Positions 43,123 to 52,035 of a stretch of DNA of 64,000 nucleotides are shown piece by piece. Below the pieces are notes generated by a model. It searched no databases. It saw only the letters and a list, made by a program, of their open reading frames with translations, and was not told where the DNA came from. A program made the position numbers and the translations under genes. The first letter of the stretch is position 1; every line of letters begins with the position of its first letter. Origin of the DNA: JAYSYM01 sp964543475 (lineage in GTDB: Bacteria > Bdellovibrionota > Bdellovibrionia > Bdellovibrionales > JAMPXM01); NCBI GenBank assembly GCA_964543475.1, contig CAZIYJ010000001.1, positions 620,001 through 684,000 of the forward strand, written 5' to 3'.

Positions 43123-44571
43123 GTGAATCGGTTTTCCACTTCGATATTTGAGACAGAAAAAGTCAGTCGCTCGCACGACTCGACCTACGCCCTTTTGCCA
43201 CGAGTTCCATCGATTTTGATTGCTGATGAGGATCACTCGACGCGGCATCTGATCGGATCACATCTCGACAGTGCGCTCTATGATTTTACCTTTGTGTCAG
43301 ACAGTTCAGAGATTTTGACGATGCTAAGCGCACGGTCGCGAAGTTACGAATTTATTTTCGTTTCGGTGCGCCCTCCGCTAGCACAAGCACTTGCAAACAT
43401 ACGAAGCATTAAGACCCTGGCTCCTGATTCAAGTATTGTGGCCCTAATTCCCAATTCAGTGAGCAAAGTTTCGTCTGAAGTTCTGCAGGTCGGAGCAAAA
43501 AGCTATTTGATTAAGCCTTTTCAGCCAACCCAGATGCTGAAGATTCTAGAGCGTCACTTTGCTGAGGCGGCCGCCAAGACTTTAACTTCCCTCACTCAAG
43601 ATCGATCAAAGTCGGTTGCGGACCCGCTGCAATCGTTCATTGGCTCGTCAGCCCAAATGAACAAAGTATTCGCTCTTATTCGAAAAGTCGCCCCAAGCGA
43701 AGTAAACGTTTTGGTAACGGGAGAGAGCGGAACCGGTAAAGAAATGGTTGCTTCAGCAATTCACAAACTTAGTAATCGCCGCGATAAACCGTTCATTGCA
43801 ATTAACTGCGCAGCAATTCCAAAGGAACTTTTAGAAAGTGAACTCTTTGGCCACGCCAAGGGCTCATTTTCCGGAGCGACAACCGCACGTCGCGGTCTGT
43901 TTGAAGAAGCGGAAGGCGGAACAGTTTTTCTAGATGAGATTGGAGATCTGCCTCTTGCCCTGCAGGCAAAGATTTTACGGTTGCTACAAACACGCGAAGT
44001 TAAGCCTGTTGGACAGAACACAACGGTTAAAGTTGATGTTCGAATTATTTCTGCGACACATAAAGACCTCAAACTCTTAATTTCTCAAAACGATTTTCGC
44101 GAAGATTTATTTTACCGCTTGAATGTAATGCCACTTCATTTGCCATCACTTCGAGAGCGACGGTCAGATATTCCAATGTTGGCCGATTTTTTCTTAAAGA
44201 GATATTCGACTAATAAAAAGGCGCGAGTAAATGCTTTTTCATCGAATGCCATGGCAAAACTAATGATGCTAGAATGGAGAGGCAACGTCCGCGAGCTTGA
44301 GAACACGATTGAGAGAGCAGTCGTGCTTGCAGAAACGAACGTCATCGAAGAACACGACATCGTCTGTGAGAACATTCAGCCCACTGCCGATTTATCTGGC
44401 GATCTATCTCGCTCGCAGCATATTTTCGAACAGGGTCTTACGCTTCACGAGCTTGAAATTGAATATATCAAATTTGTCTTGAAGAAGACGAATAACAAAA
44501 AAGAAGCTGCCACGCGAATTCTTGGAATTGATCGAAAAACGCTCTATCGAAAAGAAAAACAGTATCTCTGA
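43123..44571 (+). CDS. NtrC-like sigma-54 activator with a pseudo-receiver domain
   Basis: 482 residues starting with GTG after GGAGG. A receiver-like domain (residues about 28-150) keeps ADED and KPF, but the phosphate-accepting Asp is replaced by Ser81 in the YEFIFVSVRPP segment. The AAA+ domain has Walker A GESGTGKE, Walker B TVFLDEIGDL and a variant sigma-54 loop GSFSGA in place of GAFTGA. The Fis-type helix-turn-helix is at the end (NKKEAATRILGIDRKTLYRK). No kinase gene is adjacent. It is probably controlled by something other than phosphorylation. Confidence 0.9.
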   Translation: MNRFSTSIFETEKVSRSHDSTYALLPRVPSILIADEDHSTRHLIGSHLDSALYDFTFVSDSSEILTMLSARSRSYEFIFVSVRPPLAQALANIRSIKTLAPDSSIVALIPNSVSKVSSEVLQVGAKSYLIKPFQPTQMLKILERHFAEAAAKTLTSLTQDRSKSVADPLQSFIGSSAQMNKVFALIRKVAPSEVNVLVTGESGTGKEMVASAIHKLSNRRDKPFIAINCAAIPKELLESELFGHAKGSFSGATTARRGLFEEAEGGTVFLDEIGDLPLALQAKILRLLQTREVKPVGQNTTVKVDVRIISATHKDLKLLISQNDFREDLFYRLNVMPLHLPSLRERRSDIPMLADFFLKRYSTNKKARVNAFSSNAMAKLMMLEWRGNVRELENTIERAVVLAETNVIEEHDIVCENIQPTADLSGDLSRSQHIFEQGLTLHELEIEYIKFVLKKTNNKKEAATRILGIDRKTLYRKEKQYL

Positions 44572-44575
44572 TAAT

Positions 44576-45076
44576 TTATCTTCCGAAGTACTTGTTGTTT
44601 AACATCTCTAGGGTTTTTTGAAGCTGTTCAACTGCTATTCTGTTCCCTCGAACACAGTTTTGATCGGCATCGAATAAGTAGATTTCTTTGGTTTGAGATC
44701 CAACAGTAAGATTGGTGTAGACTGCCCAATCCACAATCGTCTTGTTAACGCATTCCAAATCTGACTCAAAGTCTTCTACGATGGGTTTTATCTGCGCTTC
44801 CAACAAATCCAAGTCTTGGTCGCTGATAGCTGCATTTGTAACTTCGCCACAGATAGTTCTGACGATTCGACTATCTCGATTGATTTTGAAATTGTTGTCT
44901 TTGCACGGTGCCCAGTGGCTTATCCATTTGTAGTTCACAGATTCCCAGTTCAAAACTTCTTCTGATGGCGAACTTGTTCCGCTTGGCGATTCGGTGGGGT
45001 TTGGGCCGCTGTCGCTATTACCGCAAGCAGTAAACAGCGACAGCGCAAGTACAAGACTCCCAAATTTTGTCTTCAC
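44576..45076 (-). CDS. lipoprotein of unknown function
   Basis: 166 residues with lipobox LFTACG and a Ser/Pro/Thr linker after the cysteine. The mature domain has five cysteines and no recognised motif. It is two bases after a lipoprotein gene on the same strand and converges with the sigma-54 activator with four bases between stops. Confidence 0.72.
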   Translation of the reverse strand: MKTKFGSLVLALSLFTACGNSDSGPNPTESPSGTSSPSEEVLNWESVNYKWISHWAPCKDNNFKINRDSRIVRTICGEVTNAAISDQDLDLLEAQIKPIVEDFESDLECVNKTIVDWAVYTNLTVGSQTKEIYLFDADQNCVRGNRIAVEQLQKTLEMLNNKYFGR

Positions 45077-45078
45077 CT

Positions 45079-45999
45079 CTATATCTCAGGAGTCGGTGAT
45101 GGAATAGGAACTGCCGGTGTTGCTTCGGGAATAGGAACTTCATTCGGAGTCGGAGATGGAGTCGCCGTTGGCGTTGGAGTTGGCAGCTCTGGCATTGATG
45201 GCGGTTTGTTACTCACTGGGCAGTCGCGAAGGTCTCGCGGATCTACAGTCATTTCATTCATTTCGCGAAGAAGCGATGTCGCAAGAGAAATGCTATCAGT
45301 GGTAATATCTGAGACGCTAGCGCGAAGAGCTGCCGGAGCCTCTGCAACCGATTCAGTGAGCTCTCGCATGTAACGTGAACTCAAAGCCTCGCCCTCGGGC
45401 AAGCTAGAGGCCGGTCCCCATCGAAGAAAAGTTTCAGTTTGAACTTTGAGAGGAGCGTGAGAGATGCACTGACTGCCTCGAAACTCATCGGCAACAATTC
45501 GCATCGCGCGGTCAGAGATCAATTCGAACTTTTGAATGCTTTCATCCGGCAGTTTCACCTTTATCCAACTGTCTTTGTATTCTTCAACTGTGAATGGAGT
45601 TGAATTTCCGTAGGTATCGAAGAGTTGTCCATCCGAACAGCTTTGTTGGCTTGCGCTTGTCCAAGTGTTTTGAAGCTCTGAAGGACGACCTTCATTGAAA
45701 ATGTAGGCCCCACGAGTAAGTACTCGCATTCGAGATGATGAGGGTGTGTTTCCATTTTCATCTTTGTTGGAGGCAGAAAAATTATAGGTGAACGATCGAA
45801 CGATTCCGTCACCAGGCATGCTGTGTAAATTCGCGTAGAGATTTTCGAGATTCAGACAACCATCTGCAAAAACAGATACAGTTTTTATATCATAAGAGCC
45901 TTCTTCTTTTTTACTACTGCAGCCATTGATGGAAAGACCTGACACGACAAAAACAATTAGACCACGCACGACAGTTGTGCTTCTCCACTTGTTTAACAT
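45079..45999 (-). CDS. lipoprotein with a Pro/Thr-rich C-terminal tail
   Basis: 306 residues, lipobox INGCSSKK. A globular part has several cysteines (for example GCLNLENLYANLHSMPGDGI, here starting at DGCL). About the last 45 residues are a Pro-Thr-rich repeat (PTPTATPSPTPNEVPIPEA and on), a cell-wall-spanning or extended linker type. It lies two bases upstream of another lipoprotein gene. No family recognised. Confidence 0.72.
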   Translation of the reverse strand: MLNKWRSTTVVRGLIVFVVSGLSINGCSSKKEEGSYDIKTVSVFADGCLNLENLYANLHSMPGDGIVRSFTYNFSASNKDENGNTPSSSRMRVLTRGAYIFNEGRPSELQNTWTSASQQSCSDGQLFDTYGNSTPFTVEEYKDSWIKVKLPDESIQKFELISDRAMRIVADEFRGSQCISHAPLKVQTETFLRWGPASSLPEGEALSSRYMRELTESVAEAPAALRASVSDITTDSISLATSLLREMNEMTVDPRDLRDCPVSNKPPSMPELPTPTPTATPSPTPNEVPIPEATPAVPIPSPTPEI

Positions 46000-46487
46000 T
46001 CTACCCTCCGATTTTGGTGGACTCTTACACTCTCAAAATGGAGAGAGATGAAAGGTCTCGTCAATGTCGGCTGTAAAAGGCGATCGACTCAACCTCTGAC
46101 TTTGTATTGGTTTGCTTACAACAAGCGATTTGCCCCGCAGAAGAACGGCCCTCAGGCTCAATCGACAACGAATGTTATTCGATGCGCACAGATTTGCGAA
46201 TGAATCTAAAAGAACGCGACTTGTTGAGACATCAGCTTCGAAGAAAATACGCAAATCGACCCTTCGATGGGGCAAAACTCAGTATGCCGCGGAAGAATTT
46301 GCATTCAGGTTGTTCTCTCGGCGCGACGATTATTCACACAAATGCAACTAGCGCCTCACTTTTGCGAGGTAAACAACAGTTGTGTGAGTCTCTCCACATG
46401 CACTGGCATGCCCTGTGCTTTATCGACTGCCAAACGGTTTGCCGAAGATCGGTGAATATTTTTAACAACCTTTAAGGAGGAGTCCTC
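46000..46487. other. 488-base gap without a convincing gene
   Basis: Open frames of 60-120 codons overlap on both strands here, but none has a good ribosome site, signal or recognisable motif, and their products are rich in Arg and Cys as random frames tend to be. The stretch may hold the promoters of the divergent lipoprotein genes and possibly gene remains. The downstream end carries AAGGAGGAG, the ribosome site of the next gene. Confidence 0.5.
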
Positions 46488-47270
46488 ATGTTCTCAACAA
46501 AATCCGTACGTACGACGTTCGCAGTTTTAGCAATCTGTGGTTTGACTGCAGCTTGCGGTTCTAAATCAAGCAACGATTCTGCAGCACCAGGCAACAGCGA
46601 GTTGTCGACAGCTCGTGCAAGCCACACTGTCTCTTTAGTATCTCTTGCAGATGGTAACGGTTCAATTCTAACTGATGATGCCCGCACAGGTATCGCAGCT
46701 GATTCAGCATTAGCAGCTGGTCTTGCTGAAATCGAAGCTGTTCGCGCAGCAATCGTCTCAGACACGACTGTGACTATGCTCGACGAATCAGGCGCTGCAT
46801 TGTTCACAATCGACACTGCTGCATCTACAGTTGCTGAACTTCCGGCTGCAAGCGCAGTTGCTTCTCAAGACAACGCAATGTTCATTTCTCTTTCTGAAAA
46901 TGACTCAACTGTTGTAGCTCACATGGAATTCGCTGTAGTAGCGGACGACGAAGGTGACCAAGATAGCGGTCAAGGTCAGGGTCAAGGTCAAGGTCAGGGA
47001 CAAGGTCAAGAACAAGGCCAAGAACAGAAACAAGGACAAGAGCAAAAGCAAGAACAGAAGCAAGAGCAAAAACAAGAGCAGAAACAAGAAGTAAAAGAAG
47101 AGCCGAAACAAGAACAGAAACAAGAACAAAAAGAAGAGCCTAAGCAAGAACAAAAAGAAGAGCCTAAGCAAGAGCAAAAAGAAGAGCCTAAGCAAGAACA
47201 AAAACAAGAACAAAAACAAGAACAGAAGCAAGAACAAAAACAAGAACAGAAACAAGAGCAAAAAGCTTAA
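46488..47270 (+). CDS. lipoprotein with long Gln/Glu/Lys repeat tail
   Basis: 260 residues. A lipoprotein signal ends LTAACGSK. Residues 25-155 form an Ala/Ser/Asp-rich domain. The last 100 or so residues are made almost only of Gln, Glu, Lys and Gly with some Pro: first (GQ)n, then (EQ/KQ) pairs and KEEPKQEQ units. Synonymous codons vary through the repeat (CAA/CAG, GAA/GAG), so the protein sequence seems to be kept. It would be an extended, disordered, charged surface chain. A terminator follows at 47374. Confidence 0.82.
   Translation: MFSTKSVRTTFAVLAICGLTAACGSKSSNDSAAPGNSELSTARASHTVSLVSLADGNGSILTDDARTGIAADSALAAGLAEIEAVRAAIVSDTTVTMLDESGAALFTIDTAASTVAELPAASAVASQDNAMFISLSENDSTVVAHMEFAVVADDEGDQDSGQGQGQGQGQGQGQEQGQEQKQGQEQKQEQKQEQKQEQKQEVKEEPKQEQKQEQKEEPKQEQKEEPKQEQKEEPKQEQKQEQKQEQKQEQKQEQKQEQKA
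46968..47264 (+). repeat. purine-rich low-complexity repeat tract
   Basis: About 300 bases built from CAAGAACAAAAA-like units; thymine is nearly absent from the plus strand beyond 47000. It encodes the Gln/Glu/Lys tail. The near-identical units are prone to length change by slippage or recombination. Confidence 0.8.
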
Positions 47271-47373
47271 ATTTCTGAAGTTGAGTTCAAGCGAGTCGCT
47301 AGCGCCGCAGCTAGCAGCTTAAAGTTAAAGAAAATTACGTCACTCTGTCCGATTGGATAAGGGACGTGCGGTA

Positions 47374-47407
47374 GAGGGGGTGATGAAAGTCACCTCCTCT
47401 TTTTTTT
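47374..47407 (+). terminator. intrinsic terminator after the Gln-repeat lipoprotein gene
   Basis: GAGGGGGTGA and TCACCTCCTC pair with a single mismatch around the loop TGAAAG, followed directly by T8. This is a textbook rho-independent terminator 104 bases past the stop. It also shows that the long frame opening at 47353 cannot be the start of the next gene. Confidence 0.92.
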
Positions 47408-47436
47408 GCGAACTGCGGTCGATGGAGGGTGATGAG

Positions 47437-49086
47437 ATGCGTTTCGTTTTGATGGTCTTCGCGCTTTTCATATTAAGCTGTTCGGAGTTTGAACCCACTG
47501 TCGACGTCAATGTTAAGGTGCAGAGAAATAAAGAGCTCGGTACTTGGCAAGTGAGTTACCAAGCCGATCGAGGGTTTGAAACTCTCAAGTTCGCTCGACA
47601 GCGCTATAAACTTCGAAGCCAAAGCTGGAAGGTCTTAAGCGAAGGCGTTCGGATCGAAAACACCGGAAGCTACGAACGGGTAATCAGCAATAAGCCTTTA
47701 GAAAAATTTGAAATTGAGTTCAGTGGGCGTCAGCCAGGAATTGCAAACGATTATCCAATTGTAAGTCATTATTCAGATGGAGCTGCAGTTCTCTACACTG
47801 GGCATTTGTTACTCGAAGTCGCAGATTGCAGCGGCTGCAAAGTTAATCACTCATTCGAATATATACCCTCGCAAGGTGACATTGTCATAACCGAAGAAAA
47901 TGAAGGTCAAATTGGAGACTTCGTTTATTTCGGTGATGGTGTTGTCACCGAGTTCGAGAGCTTTAGGGCGGTGATTGATCGAGGCCTCCCGGACTGGATT
48001 CAGCGCCAGATCGAAAGATCTCTGCCAAATTTCGTAAACCTCTATAAAGAAAAACTTGGATTCACTCTCAACCGAAAACCTCTAGTATTTGCTGCCTTCG
48101 ACAAAGGACTTGCAGTTCGCGAAGAGGGCTACGTCGGCGGAGTTATTGGTTCACATATGCAACTTGTTCTTGTAGGTACAAAGTGGGCGGAGCCCGATAG
48201 CGTTCGCTATGAGAAGTTTGCTCATTTAATTGCCCACGAAGTTTTTCATCTCTGGAACGTCTCGATGTTTCTTGCGCCAGATCGGATTGGCGGGTCATGG
48301 CTTCATGAGGGTGGAGCAGACGCCGTAGCAGACTTTGCTCTTTACCAGCTTGGCTATTATGGGATTGATCGTTACTCGCAAATTCAAACCGAAAGACTTA
48401 ATAAATGTATGCTTGGGCTTTCGATGAAGTCGCTGCCCAAGTCCGATGAGCGCGGATATTACAAAAACTTTTATGAATGTGGCGCCGTAATGAACCATTT
48501 GTTGGCGCAAAAATTTGCACCGGAATATACGCTGTTTGATTTCTGGAGAAGCTTGTTTTTAGCTGCTGAGAAATCGTTTTATTCACAGGACAAGTTTTTC
48601 GAAGTCGCAAGACCACTGCTTGTTGACACTGCTGCGCTTGCTGTTGTCTCCGATGTAGCAATAGGCGAAACTGGTGAGCCTTCTCAGTTTTTCAAAAAGT
48701 CGTTTGACCAGCTTGGAATCGCTTACACCGTCGCTACACATAGCTATCCTCAGTGGTACGAAGAGTTGGCTTCAAAAAATATCGTTTCTTTGTTGGCACA
48801 ACGAGATTGTGGCGAGAGTGTTGCCGTTGACGTTGCTGACACGGGTATTTTTGTTGAAGGATCAGAGCGGTGTTCTAATTTGAAAGCGACTCACGAGTTG
48901 CGCAACATAAGCGGATACACCATTCCCGGATTAGGAGCAGAGGCGCATGATTTGCTTTTCAGTCAATGTGGCTCCAATCCAGTAGCTTCAATTTACGATA
49001 GTGGTGGCAATGGATATGTCACAAGTTGTCACAATCTTCCCATTCGACCTGAATACTTAATTCTGAACCATAATTTCGTTAAGTGA
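47437..49086 (+). CDS. lipoprotein gluzincin metallopeptidase
   Basis: 549 residues from the ATG with GGAGG eight bases upstream. The lipobox is LFILSC. The catalytic zinc site AHEVFHLW (HExxH) is followed by the Glu of GSWLHEGGADAVADFALYQL, the gluzincin HExxH-x(18-20)-E pattern as in the M1/M61 group. The N-terminal about 200 residues are beta-rich. It is an envelope-anchored peptidase, probably digesting prey or envelope protein. Its family is not certain. Confidence 0.84.
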   Translation: MRFVLMVFALFILSCSEFEPTVDVNVKVQRNKELGTWQVSYQADRGFETLKFARQRYKLRSQSWKVLSEGVRIENTGSYERVISNKPLEKFEIEFSGRQPGIANDYPIVSHYSDGAAVLYTGHLLLEVADCSGCKVNHSFEYIPSQGDIVITEENEGQIGDFVYFGDGVVTEFESFRAVIDRGLPDWIQRQIERSLPNFVNLYKEKLGFTLNRKPLVFAAFDKGLAVREEGYVGGVIGSHMQLVLVGTKWAEPDSVRYEKFAHLIAHEVFHLWNVSMFLAPDRIGGSWLHEGGADAVADFALYQLGYYGIDRYSQIQTERLNKCMLGLSMKSLPKSDERGYYKNFYECGAVMNHLLAQKFAPEYTLFDFWRSLFLAAEKSFYSQDKFFEVARPLLVDTAALAVVSDVAIGETGEPSQFFKKSFDQLGIAYTVATHSYPQWYEELASKNIVSLLAQRDCGESVAVDVADTGIFVEGSERCSNLKATHELRNISGYTIPGLGAEAHDLLFSQCGSNPVASIYDSGGNGYVTSCHNLPIRPEYLILNHNFVK

Positions 49087-49325
49087 GGCTTCTGAGGCCC
49101 ATTTCCGTGCGATCACTGTTTTTCAACAGCGTCCTTTTTTCGAATCACAATAAAACTTAAGTCCTGGAATTTGTGAAGTTTTCCGTCGAGATCCAACTGA
49201 CGGACAGTACAAGTTTGCCGATCTGATTTGGGGTGTTCCGCCACCAAAAAACTTCGTAGTCTTGCTGAAGTTTCTAGTAAACGTAACAAATTCGTAATCG
49301 AATTTACACATCCCACGGAGGGTTG

Positions 49326-50861
49326 ATGAAGTGTTACCTTAAGTTGATTCCGCTCGTTTTTCTAGTCGGTTGCGGCAAAGGCGGCGGTGGCGGCGGAAAT
49401 GTGTGTGCGGTTAGTTCGGTCGGTGAGAAAAATTATTCTCAGTCCGAAGAGTCCAAGGCACTTTTCACCGAACAGGATATCACATCTTCTTCTGAAGTTG
49501 AGTCATTTGGTCTCAGTTCAGTCTTAAGCTCAGCTGAAAAAGGTGTTAAGCGCGGAACCGAGCTGACTGTATCGATAAAAGATTCTTGCCGAACGTACGG
49601 ACCGATTAGTGGAACAATCGATCGCTCAGACGAGCTGCCGACTCCCGCAGGTGTACGCGATTACACTTGGCTGGCAGAACGCAGTTACACAAGCGATGAG
49701 CTAAATGAAATGCTTGAAGCTGACGAATGTATCGTTGCACTTTCAGATTCGCAGATTGTTGATGTGCATGCGCTTCCATCTGACCCGAAAGCAAAAGATC
49801 AAGATCACTTTAGAGCTTTGAACGCAGGCGATGCTTATCCAATTCTTTTGAATGGAAGCTCCGGCCAGCGACCATTTGAAGTAATCGCCGTGATCGACAC
49901 TGGCATCGATATGAATCATCAAGATTTAAAAGATAACTTGTGGAAGAACGCCGACGAGATTGCTGGAAATAAAATCGACGACGACAAAAATGGCTACGTC
50001 GATGACGTTCACGGCTACAACTTCGCAAATAAAATCGGAAGTCCTCAATACATTGGTTCAACAAAGCATCACGGAACTTTCGTGTCAGGCTTGGCTGCTG
50101 CAAAGGGCGGAAACGGAATCGGAATTTCGGGAGTGATGGGACATGGTGCAAAAATCATGGCTCTCAATGTGTTTGGCTCTGCCGGCAGCTCTTATACTTC
50201 GAATTCTGCGAACGCAATTCGATATGCAGTCGATAATGGAGCTTCGGTCATCAACATCAGTCTCGGCGGTGTCGGTAAATCCGCAGCTTACGAATCTGCG
50301 CTCGACTACGCAGTGAAAAACGGTGTGACTGTCCTTGCCGCTGCAGGAAACGAACGAAATCAGCTTGGTGTTAACTATTGGCTTTCGCCTGCTGCATACG
50401 GATCAAGTTTTAATGGGGTGATTTCAGTTGGATCAGTTAACAGTCGAGATCTTAGCTGGGCACCATACTCGAACTACAGCGCAACAAATGTTGAGTTAGC
50501 TGCGCCCGGTTCAGAAAGCTATTCGACAGGTCGTGGAGTGCTTTCGACTAATCTTAAGAACACGTATACGCGCGGACATGGAACTTCATATGCAACTCCG
50601 GTTGCAGCCGGATCAGCAGCATTAGCTGCTTCAATGGTCCGAGCACGTGGCTACGCACCAAGTGGTCCAACGATTGAACGAGTGTTAACTGAGTCTGCAA
50701 AAACTCTCTCGACGCTTGCAACGAAGGTAAAGTCAGGACGCGTACTCGATCTACTCAGCATGGCGAAGTTTATTAATCAAACCTATCCGCAAAAATCTTC
50801 TGGCCCGTTCAGAGGTAAGGTTGGCGCTGAAGGCTACTTCAACCCAGGCGCTTGCTTGTAA
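49326..50861 (+). CDS. lipoprotein subtilisin-like serine protease (S8)
   Basis: 511 residues from the ATG; a TTG three bases up is less likely, and GGAGGG lies just before. The signal ends VFLVGCGKGG (lipobox). The catalytic triad is in VIAVIDTGIDMNHQD (Asp), KHHGTFVSGLAA (His) and GHGTSYATPVAAG (Ser). A roughly 130-residue N-terminal region precedes the protease domain and may be a prodomain. It is an envelope or secreted protease, fitting predatory use. Confidence 0.93.
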   Translation: MKCYLKLIPLVFLVGCGKGGGGGGNVCAVSSVGEKNYSQSEESKALFTEQDITSSSEVESFGLSSVLSSAEKGVKRGTELTVSIKDSCRTYGPISGTIDRSDELPTPAGVRDYTWLAERSYTSDELNEMLEADECIVALSDSQIVDVHALPSDPKAKDQDHFRALNAGDAYPILLNGSSGQRPFEVIAVIDTGIDMNHQDLKDNLWKNADEIAGNKIDDDKNGYVDDVHGYNFANKIGSPQYIGSTKHHGTFVSGLAAAKGGNGIGISGVMGHGAKIMALNVFGSAGSSYTSNSANAIRYAVDNGASVINISLGGVGKSAAYESALDYAVKNGVTVLAAAGNERNQLGVNYWLSPAAYGSSFNGVISVGSVNSRDLSWAPYSNYSATNVELAAPGSESYSTGRGVLSTNLKNTYTRGHGTSYATPVAAGSAALAASMVRARGYAPSGPTIERVLTESAKTLSTLATKVKSGRVLDLLSMAKFINQTYPQKSSGPFRGKVGAEGYFNPGACL

Positions 50862-50863
50862 CC

Positions 50864-50893
50864 AAAAAGGCCAGCTCTCTGAGCTGCCTTTTT
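50864..50893. terminator. bidirectional intrinsic terminator between convergent genes
   Basis: AAAAAGG-C-CAGCTC pairs with GAGCTG-CCTTTTT around TCT with one bulged C. T6 on the plus strand and T-rich on the minus serve the protease gene and the DUF3095 gene respectively. Confidence 0.9.
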
Positions 50894-52035
50894 TAAGCGT
50901 TTGCGATCTGTTGCTTTAATTGTTTTGCAGCGACGGCATATCCGCCGTCGCTTCCATCGACAAAGTGAATATGTCCGCCTGGATGAATCGATTCGACCAG
51001 GCAAGTTAGAAGTGCATGAGTTGACTCATGCATTCCAAAATAAATTTCACCTTTTCTGAAATAGTCTTCGAGCAAAGTTTTGATCTTTGAGGTTTGCTCA
51101 GGTGTGCAATCTAGGATCAGCCTTAGAACATCATCATACTTTCTATAATCAGAGTGCGACTGCATCTGACTTTTGTAATCATTGGCGGGAAACGGTGCCG
51201 GAAGTTTGAGTTTGAACGCCCACCAGCAGAGCATGATCTCAAGCGCTCGCTTGCAATAACGAAAACTCAATTTTCCAGAATGAAGCTTGCGCTCTCGGCG
51301 AAGCATCGTGAAAAGACTGTTGTACTTTAATTTTGAGTTTGCGATCGGATTCGAATTCTCAAAACTGCCGTCGCAAACAGTTTCGATAGCGCTCGATATT
51401 TCTGCAGCGACAGCCACATTATTCTCGCGTGGCTGCACTAAAAGAGAAAGAACGCGTCCCCGAGTCGACTTAATTGGCTGCCATCGACACGAAAGTTGAG
51501 TAGGCACTTCGATGTCGGAATCGATGACAGTCAGGCAATACTTCTCAGTTTCAGATTTAATCTTCTTTTCGGCCCAATTAAGACCGCCACCTTTCATCAT
51601 CGCAATCGAGCTGAACTTATTGATTTTAAATTTCGCGACGAGGATTTTTTGATTTGCCGCATAGACTTCACCAACCGGAACAATTCCCACTCGAAGATTT
51701 AGCGAATAATTATTTTGAGCGAGTTGAATTAACTTTTGTAAAGCAATCTTCACCTGGGGAAGCTTTGACGCTGGGACTAAGAAAGTTGCTCCGTCACCAC
51801 CGAATGAAAACGGAACGGCTTCACGATCGAGTGCGTTCTGTACCACCGCAATCGAGGCTGCACCCAAAAGATTAACATCTCGGTAGCGTCCACTCTCGAT
51901 TGCCGCAGTTGAGCCTCGAATATCACTAAGAACAACAAACCAGTCGTTAGGAACCTCAGCGTAAAGAGAGGTGTTGGCAAGCTTTCCAAACTCTTCGAAG
52001 CCATCAAGATTTTCGTAAAAGTTAGTTTCGCGCAT
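50893..52035 (-). CDS. DUF3095 family protein (adenylate-cyclase-like fold)
   Basis: 380 residues with the family features: DWFVVLSDIRGSTAAIESGR, then PFSFGGDGATFLVPASKLPQ, RVGIVPVGEVYA and KGGGLNWAEKKIK. The Asp-bearing DIRGST and GGDGA segments are like class III cyclase metal-site motifs, which suggests a nucleotidyl cyclase ancestor. Catalytic activity is not established for this family. It is one base from lgt on the same strand. Confidence 0.85.
   Translation of the reverse strand: MRETNFYENLDGFEEFGKLANTSLYAEVPNDWFVVLSDIRGSTAAIESGRYRDVNLLGAASIAVVQNALDREAVPFSFGGDGATFLVPASKLPQVKIALQKLIQLAQNNYSLNLRVGIVPVGEVYAANQKILVAKFKINKFSSIAMMKGGGLNWAEKKIKSETEKYCLTVIDSDIEVPTQLSCRWQPIKSTRGRVLSLLVQPRENNVAVAAEISSAIETVCDGSFENSNPIANSKLKYNSLFTMLRRERKLHSGKLSFRYCKRALEIMLCWWAFKLKLPAPFPANDYKSQMQSHSDYRKYDDVLRLILDCTPEQTSKIKTLLEDYFRKGEIYFGMHESTHALLTCLVESIHPGGHIHFVDGSDGGYAVAAKQLKQQIANA

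Noticed and set aside
46033..46475. Several 60-122 codon frames between the lipoprotein genes
   Set aside because: They overlap one another on both strands, lack ribosome sites and have no motif.
46905..47261. 118-codon Leu/Phe-rich minus-strand frame
   Set aside because: It is the antisense of the Gln/Glu/Lys repeat; Leu/Phe monotony follows from the repeat DNA.
47353..47436. Upstream start for the metallopeptidase gene
   Set aside because: An intrinsic terminator with T8 lies inside this stretch, and the ATG at 47437 has GGAGG and a direct lipoprotein signal.
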